A DNA stretch of 9,244 nt from positions 1 to 9,244 of the forward strand of contig PMKG01000370.1 in NCBI GenBank assembly GCA_003157675.1, read 5' to 3'. Under the pieces are notes generated by a model that saw only the letters and a list, made by a program, of their open reading frames with translations, had not been told where the DNA came from and searched no databases. The position numbers were made by a program, and so were the translations under genes. Of the stretch, positions 1 through 8,068 are shown piece after piece. Each line of letters opens with the position of its first letter. Position 1 is the first letter of the stretch. The stretch comes from Acidobacteriota bacterium. GTDB taxonomy: Bacteria; Acidobacteriota; Vicinamibacteria; Vicinamibacterales; Fen-181.

Positions 1-603
1 CGTTGTACTTCTCGAAGAACATCGTCTTGTTGTCAGCGGACAGCGCCGGCCCCAGGAAGCCTTGGAATAGATCGAAGGGCCCATTCCATTTCTCATCAGC
101 GTACTTGTAGTACCTGATGTTGTAGTTGCTCCAGGTGCTCGTGACTTCGGTGTAGTAGAGTTCCTTGCCGTCTGCTGATATAGCGATTCGGTCAGCGGAA
201 AAATAGCCTTCGTGCGTCTGAAGCCTGAACACCCGCGGCGTCTGTTCGGGAGGGGCTTGATCGATGTACCCCGCGGACGTCCCTTGGGAACGCCCGGGTT
301 TCTCGACGGCCGATTCGGCGCCCCCCACACGCGGAGGAACCGTCTCCAGACGCTCCGCTTCCTTCAGCTTCGCTGTCGCCGCCGCATGGCCGGGGGCGAT
401 CGCAAGCGCGCGCTTGTAGCACTCCCTCGCCTTGTCCAGGTTGCCGCTCTGCCGATAGGCGTCGCCAAGACCGACCTGGGCGTCGGCAGACTGCGGATAG
501 CTGGTCGCCCGATACTCGAGGACCTCGAGCGCTCTGGCGAACTTCTTCTCGCCGAGCAGGCGGTCGCCCAGGCCTTTGAGCGCATCTTCGTCGATTCCTA
601 CCC
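1..603 (-). pseudogene. C-terminal TPR + PD40 beta-propeller part of the esterase gene, out of frame and cut by the window edge
   Basis: This is the continuation of the esterase gene at 1484 in the next reading frame. From 598 to 2 the frame is open for 199 codons and looks like real protein. The first 80 or so residues are TPR-like, with SYPQSADAQVGLGDAYRQSG (about 502-443) followed by a second helix pair ending in ALAIAPGHAAATAKL. A Pro/Gly-rich linker follows, then an entry typical of PD40 (TolB-like) proteins, with APPEQTPRVF and the blade motif ISADGKELYYTE (about 181-146). A second blade begins with GPALSADNKTMFF at the window edge. There is no convincing start codon or ribosome site of its own, and the join to the esterase frame needs just one base removed from the GGG at 603-601. 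I therefore read it as the displaced C-terminus of one gene. Its real end lies outside the window. TPR and propeller domains usually mediate binding rather than catalysis; the partner is unknown. Confidence 0.72.
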
Positions 604-1484
604 GGCACGCCGAACTTCTCGAGACGGCCGTCCACCTGGGCCCGGATCTCGGCGAAGCTGCGCTCGTTGAGCGGACGGGTGATCTTCCAACCCTGGAACA
701 ACACGCGCAGCCCTTCGACCAGCGAGTCAGGCGGGACGTGTTCGCCGTTCTCGATGACGCGGAGTCGGCAGGTGAGCCCCGCAGGCGCCCTGGTGCCGAT
801 CGTCTCCTTGAGCGCGCCGTTCAGGCTCACCACCGTCGGGTAGTCGTGCTCCCCCATCACGAGGACCAACTCGCGCCTGACACCCTTGAAGCTGCCGACC
901 AATTCGTCCCGCGCTGACCGGAACGACGGCACCCCGAGCGTCGCGCTCGCCGCGATATACGCGTTCGCGAGATCCGGAGTTCGAAAGAGGGCATGCACGG
1001 CGGTGAACCCGGTGTTCGACGTCCCATAGAGGATCCGATAGTTCGTGGTGCGGTAGGTCTTCGCCACACGTGGAATCAGTTCGTCTCGGACGAAATCCAG
1101 GTACTGATTGGCGCGTCCCCCATCCTTGCTGCCGTCCGCATAGGTGACCTCCTCCGGGAAGATGTCCTTCGATCGATCGGTGTTCTTGATCCCGACGATG
1201 ATGAACTCGGGGATCTCGCCGAGCGAGGCCGCCTGCCGAACGCCACGGATGACGCCGGAGTTGAAGTTGAAGTCCCCGTCCATCATGTAGAGCGCGGGGT
1301 ACATCTCTGCGGAATCGTTGTACCGATCTGGCAGAGAGACCCAGAACTCGCGCGGTTCGCCGAGTCTCGCCGACGCGAGCGTCTCGACGCGAACGGGAAT
1401 GGGCAGAGCCGGACTCTGCGCGTCGGCCGAAGCCGGACCGAGCACCAGAGCGGCGACGAGGAGGAATGCGGTTCGACTAGGCAT
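192..1484 (-). CDS. Secreted alpha/beta-hydrolase esterase (esterase D / PF00756-like), frameshifted after residue 295
   Basis: The protein starts with a Sec signal peptide (MPSRTAFLLVAALVLGPASA, cleavage probably near ADAQ), so it should act outside the cytoplasm. Residues 30-266 resemble putative esterases of the esterase D/BesA type, which hydrolyse carboxyl or thioester bonds. The likely nucleophile is Ser156 in YGTSNTGF, where the usual GHSLGG is altered but Gly-x-Ser is kept. The acid is probably in MGEHD (210-214) and the base is His249 in ENGEHVPP. The family's end motif LFQGW follows. The ATG at 1484 has AAAGGG about 9 nt upstream; the open frame above it is not gene-like. After VPG (residue 295, 602-600) the frame becomes Arg-rich nonsense to a TGA at 192, while the neighbouring frame continues with TPR and PD40 sequence. 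It lies 80 nt after the small exported protein gene and may be cotranscribed. The substrate cannot be told from sequence. Confidence 0.8.
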   Translation of the reverse strand: MPSRTAFLLVAALVLGPASADAQSPALPIPVRVETLASARLGEPREFWVSLPDRYNDSAEMYPALYMMDGDFNFNSGVIRGVRQAASLGEIPEFIIVGIKNTDRSKDIFPEEVTYADGSKDGGRANQYLDFVRDELIPRVAKTYRTTNYRILYGTSNTGFTAVHALFRTPDLANAYIAASATLGVPSFRSARDELVGSFKGVRRELVLVMGEHDYPTVVSLNGALKETIGTRAPAGLTCRLRVIENGEHVPPDSLVEGLRVLFQGWKITRPLNERSFAEIRAQVDGRLEKFGVPGRNRRRCAQRPGRPPARREEVRQSARGPRVSGDQLSAVCRRPGRSWRRLSAERQPGQGEGVLQARACDRPRPCGGDSEAEGSGASGDGSSACGGRRIGRRETRAFPRDVRGVHRSSPSRTDAAGVQASDARRLFFR

Positions 1485-1509
1485 CGGTGTGATCCCTTTC
1501 GTGCGATCA

Positions 1510-1537
1510 GCGCCCCGGCAGGGGCGCGCACCCTGCC
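1510..1537 (-). repeat. Two overlapping, mutually exclusive hairpins before the esterase gene
   Basis: On the transcribed strand, GGCAGGG (1537-1531) can pair with CCCTGCC (1523-1517) over a 7-nt loop. Alternatively GCGCCCC (1527-1521) can pair with GGGGCGC (1516-1510) over a 4-nt loop. Each stem is a perfect 7 bp and they share 1523-1521 as well as neighbouring bases, so only one can form at a time. The second stem ends about 10 nt before the AAAGGG ribosome site of the esterase gene. There is no U-tract, so a classical attenuator is not supported. An effect on translation or RNA stability is possible, and chance in GC-rich sequence is also possible. Confidence 0.35.
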
Positions 1538-1564
1538 TCGGCGTCTGTTCCGGCCGGGCCACGC

Positions 1565-1978
1565 TCAGCCCTGAATGGCCGGCCTGCCAGTGATGAGCAT
1601 GGTCAGCCTGGCCGCAGCAGCGCCGGTCGGTGCCGCGATCTCGCGCCCCTGCTCGCCGGGGATGTTGACTTTCGACAGGAAGTAGCCGTTGCCGATCAGG
1701 CGGAAGACCAGCATGGGCTCGCCGGTGTCCGTGACGGCGCCGGCTGGAGACACGCCCACGAACGCCGCGAATCGGCCGCACGTGCTCGCGATGTGCATCA
1801 TGGTCTGGTCGCCCTGCCGCATGGCGAGGCGATACTCACCAGCCGGCATCACCGCGCCCCCGACGATGAAGGGAAAGGTGATCCTGACGACGGTAACTGG
1901 CTGGGCCGAGAGCTTCCGAACGCCTGGGAGAAGGAGGACTGCGACGACGAGCGCGAACACCACCACGGGCTTTCTCAT
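1565..1978 (-). CDS. Small exported beta-rich protein, acidobacterial type, function unknown
   Basis: A 137-residue protein. Residues 1-25 form a Sec signal peptide: MRKP, then a hydrophobic stretch VVVFALVVAVLLLPGV, with probable cleavage at LSA-Q. The mature part has alternating beta-strand-like segments: FPFIVGGAVMPAGEYRLA (35-52), then TGEPMLVFRLIGNGYFLS (85-102) and VNIPGEQGREI (104-114). From memory, proteins with the same order of motifs (PF-VG---LPAGEY, LVF----YFL--V--PG--GRE) are frequent, uncharacterised exported proteins in Acidobacteriota. A single Cys67 is present and no catalytic motif is visible. The ATG at 1978 has a weak GAG site 7 nt upstream. The gene is followed after 80 nt by the esterase gene on the same strand. 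Role unknown; a periplasmic or surface location is inferred from the signal peptide. Confidence 0.78.
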   Translation of the reverse strand: MRKPVVVFALVVAVLLLPGVRKLSAQPVTVVRITFPFIVGGAVMPAGEYRLAMRQGDQTMMHIASTCGRFAAFVGVSPAGAVTDTGEPMLVFRLIGNGYFLSKVNIPGEQGREIAAPTGAAAARLTMLITGRPAIQG

Positions 1979-2219
1979 ACGTCATCTCGGCTTTCCGCCA
2001 ACTCTCGGTTGGCTGTTCGGGCGGCGGCGTGATGCCGTGTTCCTTCCGCCCCTGCTTGAGTAGACGTAACGGCGCTGCCAACCGCTGTCCTGTTCGTCCC
2101 GTATTTGCGCGGGTTCGTCACATTCCGGGTGCGACTGCGCGATGGGAACTGGAAGACGCGGGAGACGTCGCTCCGCGGGTGACGATCTCTCTCACGCGCC
2201 GGCGGGGCGTATCGTCTGG
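1979..2219. other. Intergenic region between the response regulator and the small exported protein gene
   Basis: This 241-bp stretch separates the LytTR regulator stop (2220) from the next start (1978). It should hold the end of one transcript and the promoter of the next. No convincing -35/-10 pair or U-tract terminator could be read. A modest bulged stem lies at 2157-2177 (CGCGG/CCGCG plus AG/CT, with one bulged G), about 45 nt after the regulator stop, and a perfect 6-bp hairpin lies at 1997-2013. No coding sequence was recognised on either strand. Confidence 0.5.
1997..2013 (-). repeat. Short perfect hairpin just upstream of the small exported protein gene
   Basis: GCCAAC and GTTGGC form a perfect 6-bp stem around a 5-nt loop, ending 18 nt before the ATG at 1978 and just before the weak GAG ribosome site. 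If transcribed it lies in the 5' leader. It could affect ribosome access, act as an operator on DNA, or be chance. Confidence 0.35.
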
Positions 2220-2978
2220 TTATTTCAGGATCTTCGTCAGGACGTCGCGGTACTGCTGGCCCACGGGGACCTTCAGTCCGCTCCGCGTCAGCAGAATCCA
2301 GCTGCCCTTCGTCCAGGGCTGCGCTTCCCGCACCTGCTCGAGGTTGACGATCCAGGAGCGGTGGACGCGCAGGAACCGCTGCGGATCGAGCCTGGCTTCG
2401 ACGGCCGCGAGCGTGCTGCGCAGGATGTGGTTCGCGCGCTCGCAGTGGAGTTGAACGTAGTTCCCGGTGGCCTCGAGGCTATGGATCTCGGTGGTGGGCA
2501 CGAGGATGTAGCGTTCGCGGTCCCGCACGACGATGTGGGGCCGCACGGACAGCCTGCGCTCGTGCATCTCGATCATGGCCCGGATGCGGCGGTCGAGCTC
2601 GTCGTGATTCGGCCTGCCCAGGAGCTCCCGCACCCGGTGCATGGACTCGGAGAACCGCTCCGGATCGATCGGCTTCGTGAGGTAGTCCACCGCGTGGAGG
2701 CGGAAGGCATCCAGGGCGAACTGGTCGAAGGCCGTGACGAACACGATGACCGGCAGGGACCCTTCCCCGCGCCAGACTTCCGCCACTTCCAGCCCGGTCA
2801 GGCCCGGCATCTGGATGTCCAGGAAGACCACCTGCGGGGACAGCTTCCGATACTCGGCCAGCGCCGAGGGCCCGTCCGCCGCTTCGCCCGCAACCGCGAC
2901 GTCCTGATAGGCCGAGAGCAGCGTGCGCAGCCGCTCTCTCACCAGCGGTTCGTCGTCGACGAGCAGCGCCCGGATCAT
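2220..2978 (-). CDS. LytTR-family response regulator (REC + LytTR DNA-binding domain)
   Basis: A 252-residue transcription regulator of the LytR/AlgR type, presumably phosphorylated by the kinase encoded just upstream. The receiver domain (about 2-120) has acidic residues in VDDE (7-10), the phospho-acceptor Asp54 in FLDIQMPG, Thr82 in VTAFD and Lys102 in LTKPID, so every key residue is present. A linker (120-147) leads to the LytTR domain (about 148-252) with EATGNYVQLH (169-178), FLRVHRSWIVNL (202-213) and LKVPVGQQYRD (235-245), the usual recognition segments. The chosen ATG overlaps the kinase stop as ATGA, giving translational coupling, and has a strong GGAGG 7 nt upstream inside the kinase gene. 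A TTA at 2220-2222 encodes the TAA stop. The target genes are unknown; LytTR regulators often act on exported or membrane functions, and the nearby exported protein gene is one candidate. The family call is firm. Confidence 0.95.
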   Translation of the reverse strand: MIRALLVDDEPLVRERLRTLLSAYQDVAVAGEAADGPSALAEYRKLSPQVVFLDIQMPGLTGLEVAEVWRGEGSLPVIVFVTAFDQFALDAFRLHAVDYLTKPIDPERFSESMHRVRELLGRPNHDELDRRIRAMIEMHERRLSVRPHIVVRDRERYILVPTTEIHSLEATGNYVQLHCERANHILRSTLAAVEARLDPQRFLRVHRSWIVNLEQVREAQPWTKGSWILLTRSGLKVPVGQQYRDVLTKILK

Positions 2979-4078
2979 GATCGTTCCTCCTCGAGAGGAA
3001 GCCGGATTCGCGCGCGGAAGCCGGCGCCCGGAGCCGTGTCGACGTCCAACGCGGCCCGTTCGCCGTAGAGGGCAACGAGGCGCTCCCTGGTGTTCCCGAC
3101 ACCAAGGCCCCCGCGAAGGGGCAGGGTCGCGCCCAGCCCGTCGTCCTCGACGGTCAGGCAGAGCCACGAGCCTTCGGTTCGGGCCCCGATCGTCAAGCGT
3201 CCTCGTCCCACCTTCGGGGAGAGGCCATGTCGGATCGCGTTCTCCACGAGAGGGAGGACGATCAGGCTCGGCACCTGGACCTCGAGCAGCGACTCGTCCA
3301 CGCTCCAATCGACGCGAAGTCGGTCCTCGAACCGGACCTGTTCGATCTCCAGGTACTTCCGCGTCAGGTCCAGCTCCATGCGCAGGCTCAAGGTCTGGCT
3401 GGAGGCGTCATCGAGCATCGCCCGCAGCAGGTCGGACAGGCGGACGAGGACCCGATCGGCGGTGGCGGGATCGCGATGGAGCAGCGTCGAGATCGCCTGG
3501 AGCGCGTTGAAGAGGAAGTGGGGATGGAGCTGGCGCTGCAACAGCGCAACGCGGGCGTCGGAGAGCCGGCGCGCCAGGCGGCCGGCCTGGATCTCCTCCT
3601 CCTGCCGGGCCTGCGCGTGCTGCATGGCCTCGGCCCCGAGCACGATCAGAAAGTAGACGAACGGGACGTTGAGGAACCCGCCGAGCAGGTTCAGTGTCGT
3701 CGGCATCAACGCGCTGAACTGGGCGGGGTGCCACCCCGACAGGCTCGATCTCCACACGAAGCTGATGCCGCGCAGGATGCACCAGTAGGGCACGAAGACC
3801 AGGACCATGCCGAGGAGATGCGCGGCCAGGTAGCGCCCCGCGCCCGGCCGTGCGCGCTGGATGCGCCTGTTCAGCGACAGAACCAGCGGCGCAAGGAAGG
3901 CCCAGGGCAGCAGGCCGCCCAGCTCCATCAGGACGAGCTCCCGCCAGGGCTGGCCCGCGAGCATGCCCTGGAGGATCCAGGCGAGAGCCAGGCTCCCGAA
4001 GACCAGGAGGCGGAATCCCAGGCGATCCCAGGAGAGGAGGAAGTCGGCCACGCCCGGTGTCTTCGTCGAAGCACCCAT
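2975..4078 (-). CDS. LytS/YehU-type sensor histidine kinase (His_kinase PF06580 + HATPase_c)
   Basis: A 367-residue membrane kinase. The N-terminal 150 residues carry about four hydrophobic segments (near 22-40, 53-70, 86-103 and 126-147), with short loops and no separate sensor domain. A short charged helix (155-175) leads to the phospho-acceptor motif QLHPHFLFNAL (183-193), His187 being the expected phosphorylated residue. The ATPase domain shows the N box LPLVENAIRHG (275-285, Asn280), the G1 box EDDGLG (311-316) and the G2 box GLGVGNTRERL (324-334). The ATG at 4078 is preceded by AAAGG at 7 nt. The open frame continues upstream, but only as a shadow of the gene before it. The gene starts 26 nt after the exported Cys-motif gene and overlaps the LytTR regulator by 4 nt, so the three are likely one operon. 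The stimulus is probably sensed within the membrane or through a partner; the exported upstream protein is a candidate but unproven. Confidence 0.94.
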   Translation of the reverse strand: MGASTKTPGVADFLLSWDRLGFRLLVFGSLALAWILQGMLAGQPWRELVLMELGGLLPWAFLAPLVLSLNRRIQRARPGAGRYLAAHLLGMVLVFVPYWCILRGISFVWRSSLSGWHPAQFSALMPTTLNLLGGFLNVPFVYFLIVLGAEAMQHAQARQEEEIQAGRLARRLSDARVALLQRQLHPHFLFNALQAISTLLHRDPATADRVLVRLSDLLRAMLDDASSQTLSLRMELDLTRKYLEIEQVRFEDRLRVDWSVDESLLEVQVPSLIVLPLVENAIRHGLSPKVGRGRLTIGARTEGSWLCLTVEDDGLGATLPLRGGLGVGNTRERLVALYGERAALDVDTAPGAGFRARIRLPLEEERS

Positions 4079-4104
4079 CGCTGTGCCTTTCGGGGGCCCG
4101 TGGT

Positions 4105-4659
4105 TCACGCCGACGCCTGCGACAGCGTAACCTGAAACACGCACACCTTGCTGCCTCCGAGCTTCGATGCCTTGAGGGACACCTGGACCGGCCTCCCGAA
4201 GATCGTCTCGAAGGCTTCCTTCTGGTACCCAACGGAGCAGTTGCAGAAGAAGGCCGGCGTTCGGCGGCTGTCGACCATCGGGCAACTGCACTCGCCTTCG
4301 GCCACCGTGACGGTGACGATCCCCTTCTCCTTGTTCCACGAGAAGTCCGTACCCCACGCCTTTCGCGCGGCGGCGAAGTACCCGTCGGGGTCCCCCTTGA
4401 ACTTGACGTCGATCTGACCCAGCCTGGCGCACTCCCGGCCGGTCTGCTGGAGGACCTCCGCGCAGGCTGGCGCCGCCGTTCCGGCGGCCATGAAGCCGGC
4501 CATTTTCGCGATTTGATATCGCGCGAAGGCGAGCCGCTGATCCGGGACCTCCGCAGCCCTGGCCGCCGCATGCACCGGCTCGGACACGCCGAGGAAGTGG
4601 AGCGCGCATCCGCACGCACCGAGCCCACACGCGCTCTTCAGGAACTCTTTTCGATCCAT
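4105..4659 (-). CDS. Exported cysteine-motif protein (CSCP...FCNCSVGY), DUF6144/ATC-hydrolase-like by resemblance
   Basis: A 184-residue protein. The N-terminus MDRKEFLKSACGLGAC resembles a Tat signal (D-R-K-x-F-L-K, with Lys in place of the second Arg) and also contains a lipobox-like LGAC, with Cys16 as possible lipid site. The mature part has an alpha-helical half (38-103, with Cys66 and Cys77) and a beta-rich half carrying the paired motifs GECSCP (122-127) and FCNCSVGY (138-145), then FETIFGRPVQVSL (150-162) and a final VCVFQV (172-177). This spacing recalls small uncharacterised domains annotated as DUF6144 or as relatives of L-2-amino-thiazoline-4-carboxylic acid hydrolases; I recall this from memory and the assignment is not secure. 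The four clustered Cys could bind a metal or be redox-active. The ATG at 4659 has GGAGGG 3 nt upstream. It is the first gene of a likely operon with the LytS kinase and LytTR regulator. Confidence 0.75.
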   Translation of the reverse strand: MDRKEFLKSACGLGACGCALHFLGVSEPVHAAARAAEVPDQRLAFARYQIAKMAGFMAAGTAAPACAEVLQQTGRECARLGQIDVKFKGDPDGYFAAARKAWGTDFSWNKEKGIVTVTVAEGECSCPMVDSRRTPAFFCNCSVGYQKEAFETIFGRPVQVSLKASKLGGSKVCVFQVTLSQASA

Positions 4660-4690
4660 GTGCCCTCCTGCCGGGCCATGCCGTGGCTCG

Positions 4691-4730
4691 CACGGCCGTC
4701 TGCCCGTGATGGCATTGTTCGGCGGCCGTG
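4691..4730 (-). repeat. Nested inverted repeat in the leader of the exported Cys-motif gene
   Basis: CACGGCCG (4691-4698) and CGGCCGTG (4723-4730) are perfect 8-bp complements. Inside them TGCC and GGCA (4701-4704, 4711-4714) form a second stem around a 6-nt loop. The structure ends 31 nt before the ATG at 4659. It could be a folded 5' leader element or a protein-binding dyad. No U-tract follows, and no recognised riboswitch consensus was seen. Confidence 0.4.
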
Positions 4731-4776
4731 ACCCGCACGCAGCGGAAATGTGACCGAAGCGGGAGTAGGGGGGACG

Positions 4777-4795
4777 AACCCGCTCCCTGCGGGTT
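4777..4795 (-). repeat. Perfect 7-bp hairpin downstream of the ADOP permease gene
   Basis: AACCCGC (4777-4783) pairs with GCGGGTT (4789-4795) around a 5-nt loop, 63 nt after the permease stop. There is no T-run on either side, so it is not a canonical intrinsic terminator. It may help stop or protect the permease transcript. Confidence 0.35.
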
Positions 4796-4837
4796 TCGAA
4801 ATGTCGCAGCCCGGCGGAGGGACCGTGCGGTCGGAAC

Positions 4838-4858
4838 GACGGCGCCGCGGGCGCGCCG

Positions 4859-4860
<2 letters not shown>
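4838..4860 (-). terminator. GC-rich hairpin overlapping the ADOP permease stop codon
   Basis: GACGGCGC (4838-4845) and GCGCCGTC (4853-4860) form a perfect 8-bp stem with a 7-nt loop, and the stem begins within the TGA stop codon of the permease. The position fits a transcript-end or 3'-stabilising hairpin. No U-tract follows on the minus strand, so factor-independent termination is doubtful. Confidence 0.4.
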
Positions 4861-7555
<2,695 letters not shown>

Positions 7556-7559
7556 GGGA

Positions 7560-7913
7560 TCACCCGGTGGCCGGCTTGATGATCCGGTTAACGGCCTGCA
7601 CGAGCGCGTCCCAGCGGCTCTCCTGCTGCACGAGCTGCCGGCGCCCGAGCGGCGTGAGGCGGTAGTAGCGCGCGCGACGGTTGTTCTCGGAGGTGCCCCA
7701 GAACGACACGATCCACCGGCGGTCCTCGAGGCGGTGCAGCGCCGGGTAGAGCGACCCGTACTCGACCTGCAGCACGTCGTCGGACCGCTGTTCGATGGCG
7801 TGGGCGATGGTGTGGCCGTGGGCGGGCCCGAGCACGAGCGTCTTCAGCACGAGCAGGTCCAAGGTGCCCTGCAGCAACTCACCTTCGAGCGCGGCGCTTC
7901 CTCGTTTCGGCAT
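7560..7913 (-). CDS. PadR-family transcriptional regulator
   Basis: A 117-residue DNA-binding protein. It opens with the typical ELLQGTLDLLVLKTLVLGPAHG (12-33), where the first helices form the winged-helix domain. GSLYPALHRLEDRRWI (53-68) is the recognition-helix region, and the wing leads to RARYYRLTPLGRRQL (80-94), the family hallmark. A C-terminal helix (95-113) is expected to dimerise. Members usually repress their own operon and respond to small molecules or stress, but the ligand here cannot be told. The ATG at 7913 is the only in-frame ATG; no strong Shine-Dalgarno is seen, only GGAG 12 nt away. The -10-like GATAAT would start transcription about 15 nt before the ATG, giving a very short leader. 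The ADOP permease follows after 4 nt. Two similar 14-bp elements upstream are candidate operators. Confidence 0.95.
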   Translation of the reverse strand: MPKRGSAALEGELLQGTLDLLVLKTLVLGPAHGHTIAHAIEQRSDDVLQVEYGSLYPALHRLEDRRWIVSFWGTSENNRRARYYRLTPLGRRQLVQQESRWDALVQAVNRIIKPATG

Positions 7914-7929
7914 GGGGATACGATACTCC

Positions 7930-7943
7930 AGTAGATTATCTAT
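7930..7943 (-). promoter_or_regulatory. Operator-like element, copy 1, over the padR -10 box
   Basis: On the minus strand this reads ATAGATAATCTACT. It contains the odd-length palindrome TAGAT-A-ATCTA (7932-7942) and covers the GATAAT -10 candidate. It matches the copy at 8007-8020 in 12 of 14 bases. Binding by the PadR regulator is an inference from position and symmetry. Confidence 0.5.
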
Positions 7944-7963
7944 TGAAACACCTACGATGTATT
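7935..7963 (-). promoter_or_regulatory. Candidate sigma70-type promoter of the padR-ADOP operon
   Basis: The -10 is GATAAT (7940-7935, 5 of 6 to TATAAT). With a 17-nt spacer the -35 would be AATACA (7963-7958), which matches TTGACA at only three positions. The region is visibly more AT-rich than its surroundings. The start would fall near 7928, about 15 nt before the padR ATG. The -10 is convincing, the -35 weak. Confidence 0.45.
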
Positions 7964-7998
7964 GCGAACAAAAGTTCCCACATGTTGGAGTGTGCCGC

Positions 7999-8037
7999 GA
8001 CCAACGAGGAGATTGTCTATCTTCCGGGCGGTTGGTC
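7999..8037 (-). repeat. Long imperfect inverted repeat between the CNNM-type gene and padR
   Basis: GACCAAC (7999-8005) and GTTGGTC (8031-8037) form a perfect 7-bp outer stem. Inside, on the minus strand, GGA-a-GAT can pair with ATC-TCC around AGACA, giving an inner stem with one bulge. It begins 32 nt after the stop of the upstream gene, where a terminator would be expected, but no U-tract follows. The inner part includes copy 2 of the operator-like element, so a DNA-binding role is equally possible. Confidence 0.4.
8007..8020 (-). promoter_or_regulatory. Operator-like element, copy 2, upstream of the padR promoter
   Basis: On the minus strand this reads ATAGACAATCTCCT, differing from the copy at 7930-7943 at two of 14 positions. 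It starts 77 bp upstream of copy 1, about 44 bp before the proposed -35. The pair could bind two PadR dimers, but the spacing (about 7.3 helical turns) does not place them exactly on the same face. Confidence 0.45.
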
Positions 8038-8068
8038 CTGCGTGGCGCCCCGCGCTCGCCGGCCTTGC

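Noticed and set aside
1979..2219. Riboswitch or ECF-sigma promoter in the gap before the small exported protein gene
   Set aside because: No recognised riboswitch core and no GGAAC with a properly spaced -10 partner; only short stems are present.
2979..3308. Upstream extension of the response-regulator frame
   Set aside because: It overlaps the kinase gene in another frame and lacks domain features; MIRALLVDDE at 2978 is the canonical start with GGAGG upstream.
4079..4738. In-frame upstream extension of the histidine kinase frame
   Set aside because: The extra residues are low-complexity Arg/Gly/Ala sequence antiparallel or out of phase with the exported Cys-motif gene; the ATG at 4078 has a ribosome site and fits the family start.
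7917..7926. Tandem GATACGATAC just before the padR start
   Set aside because: Two 5-base units are too short to support a repeat or operator call without comparison.
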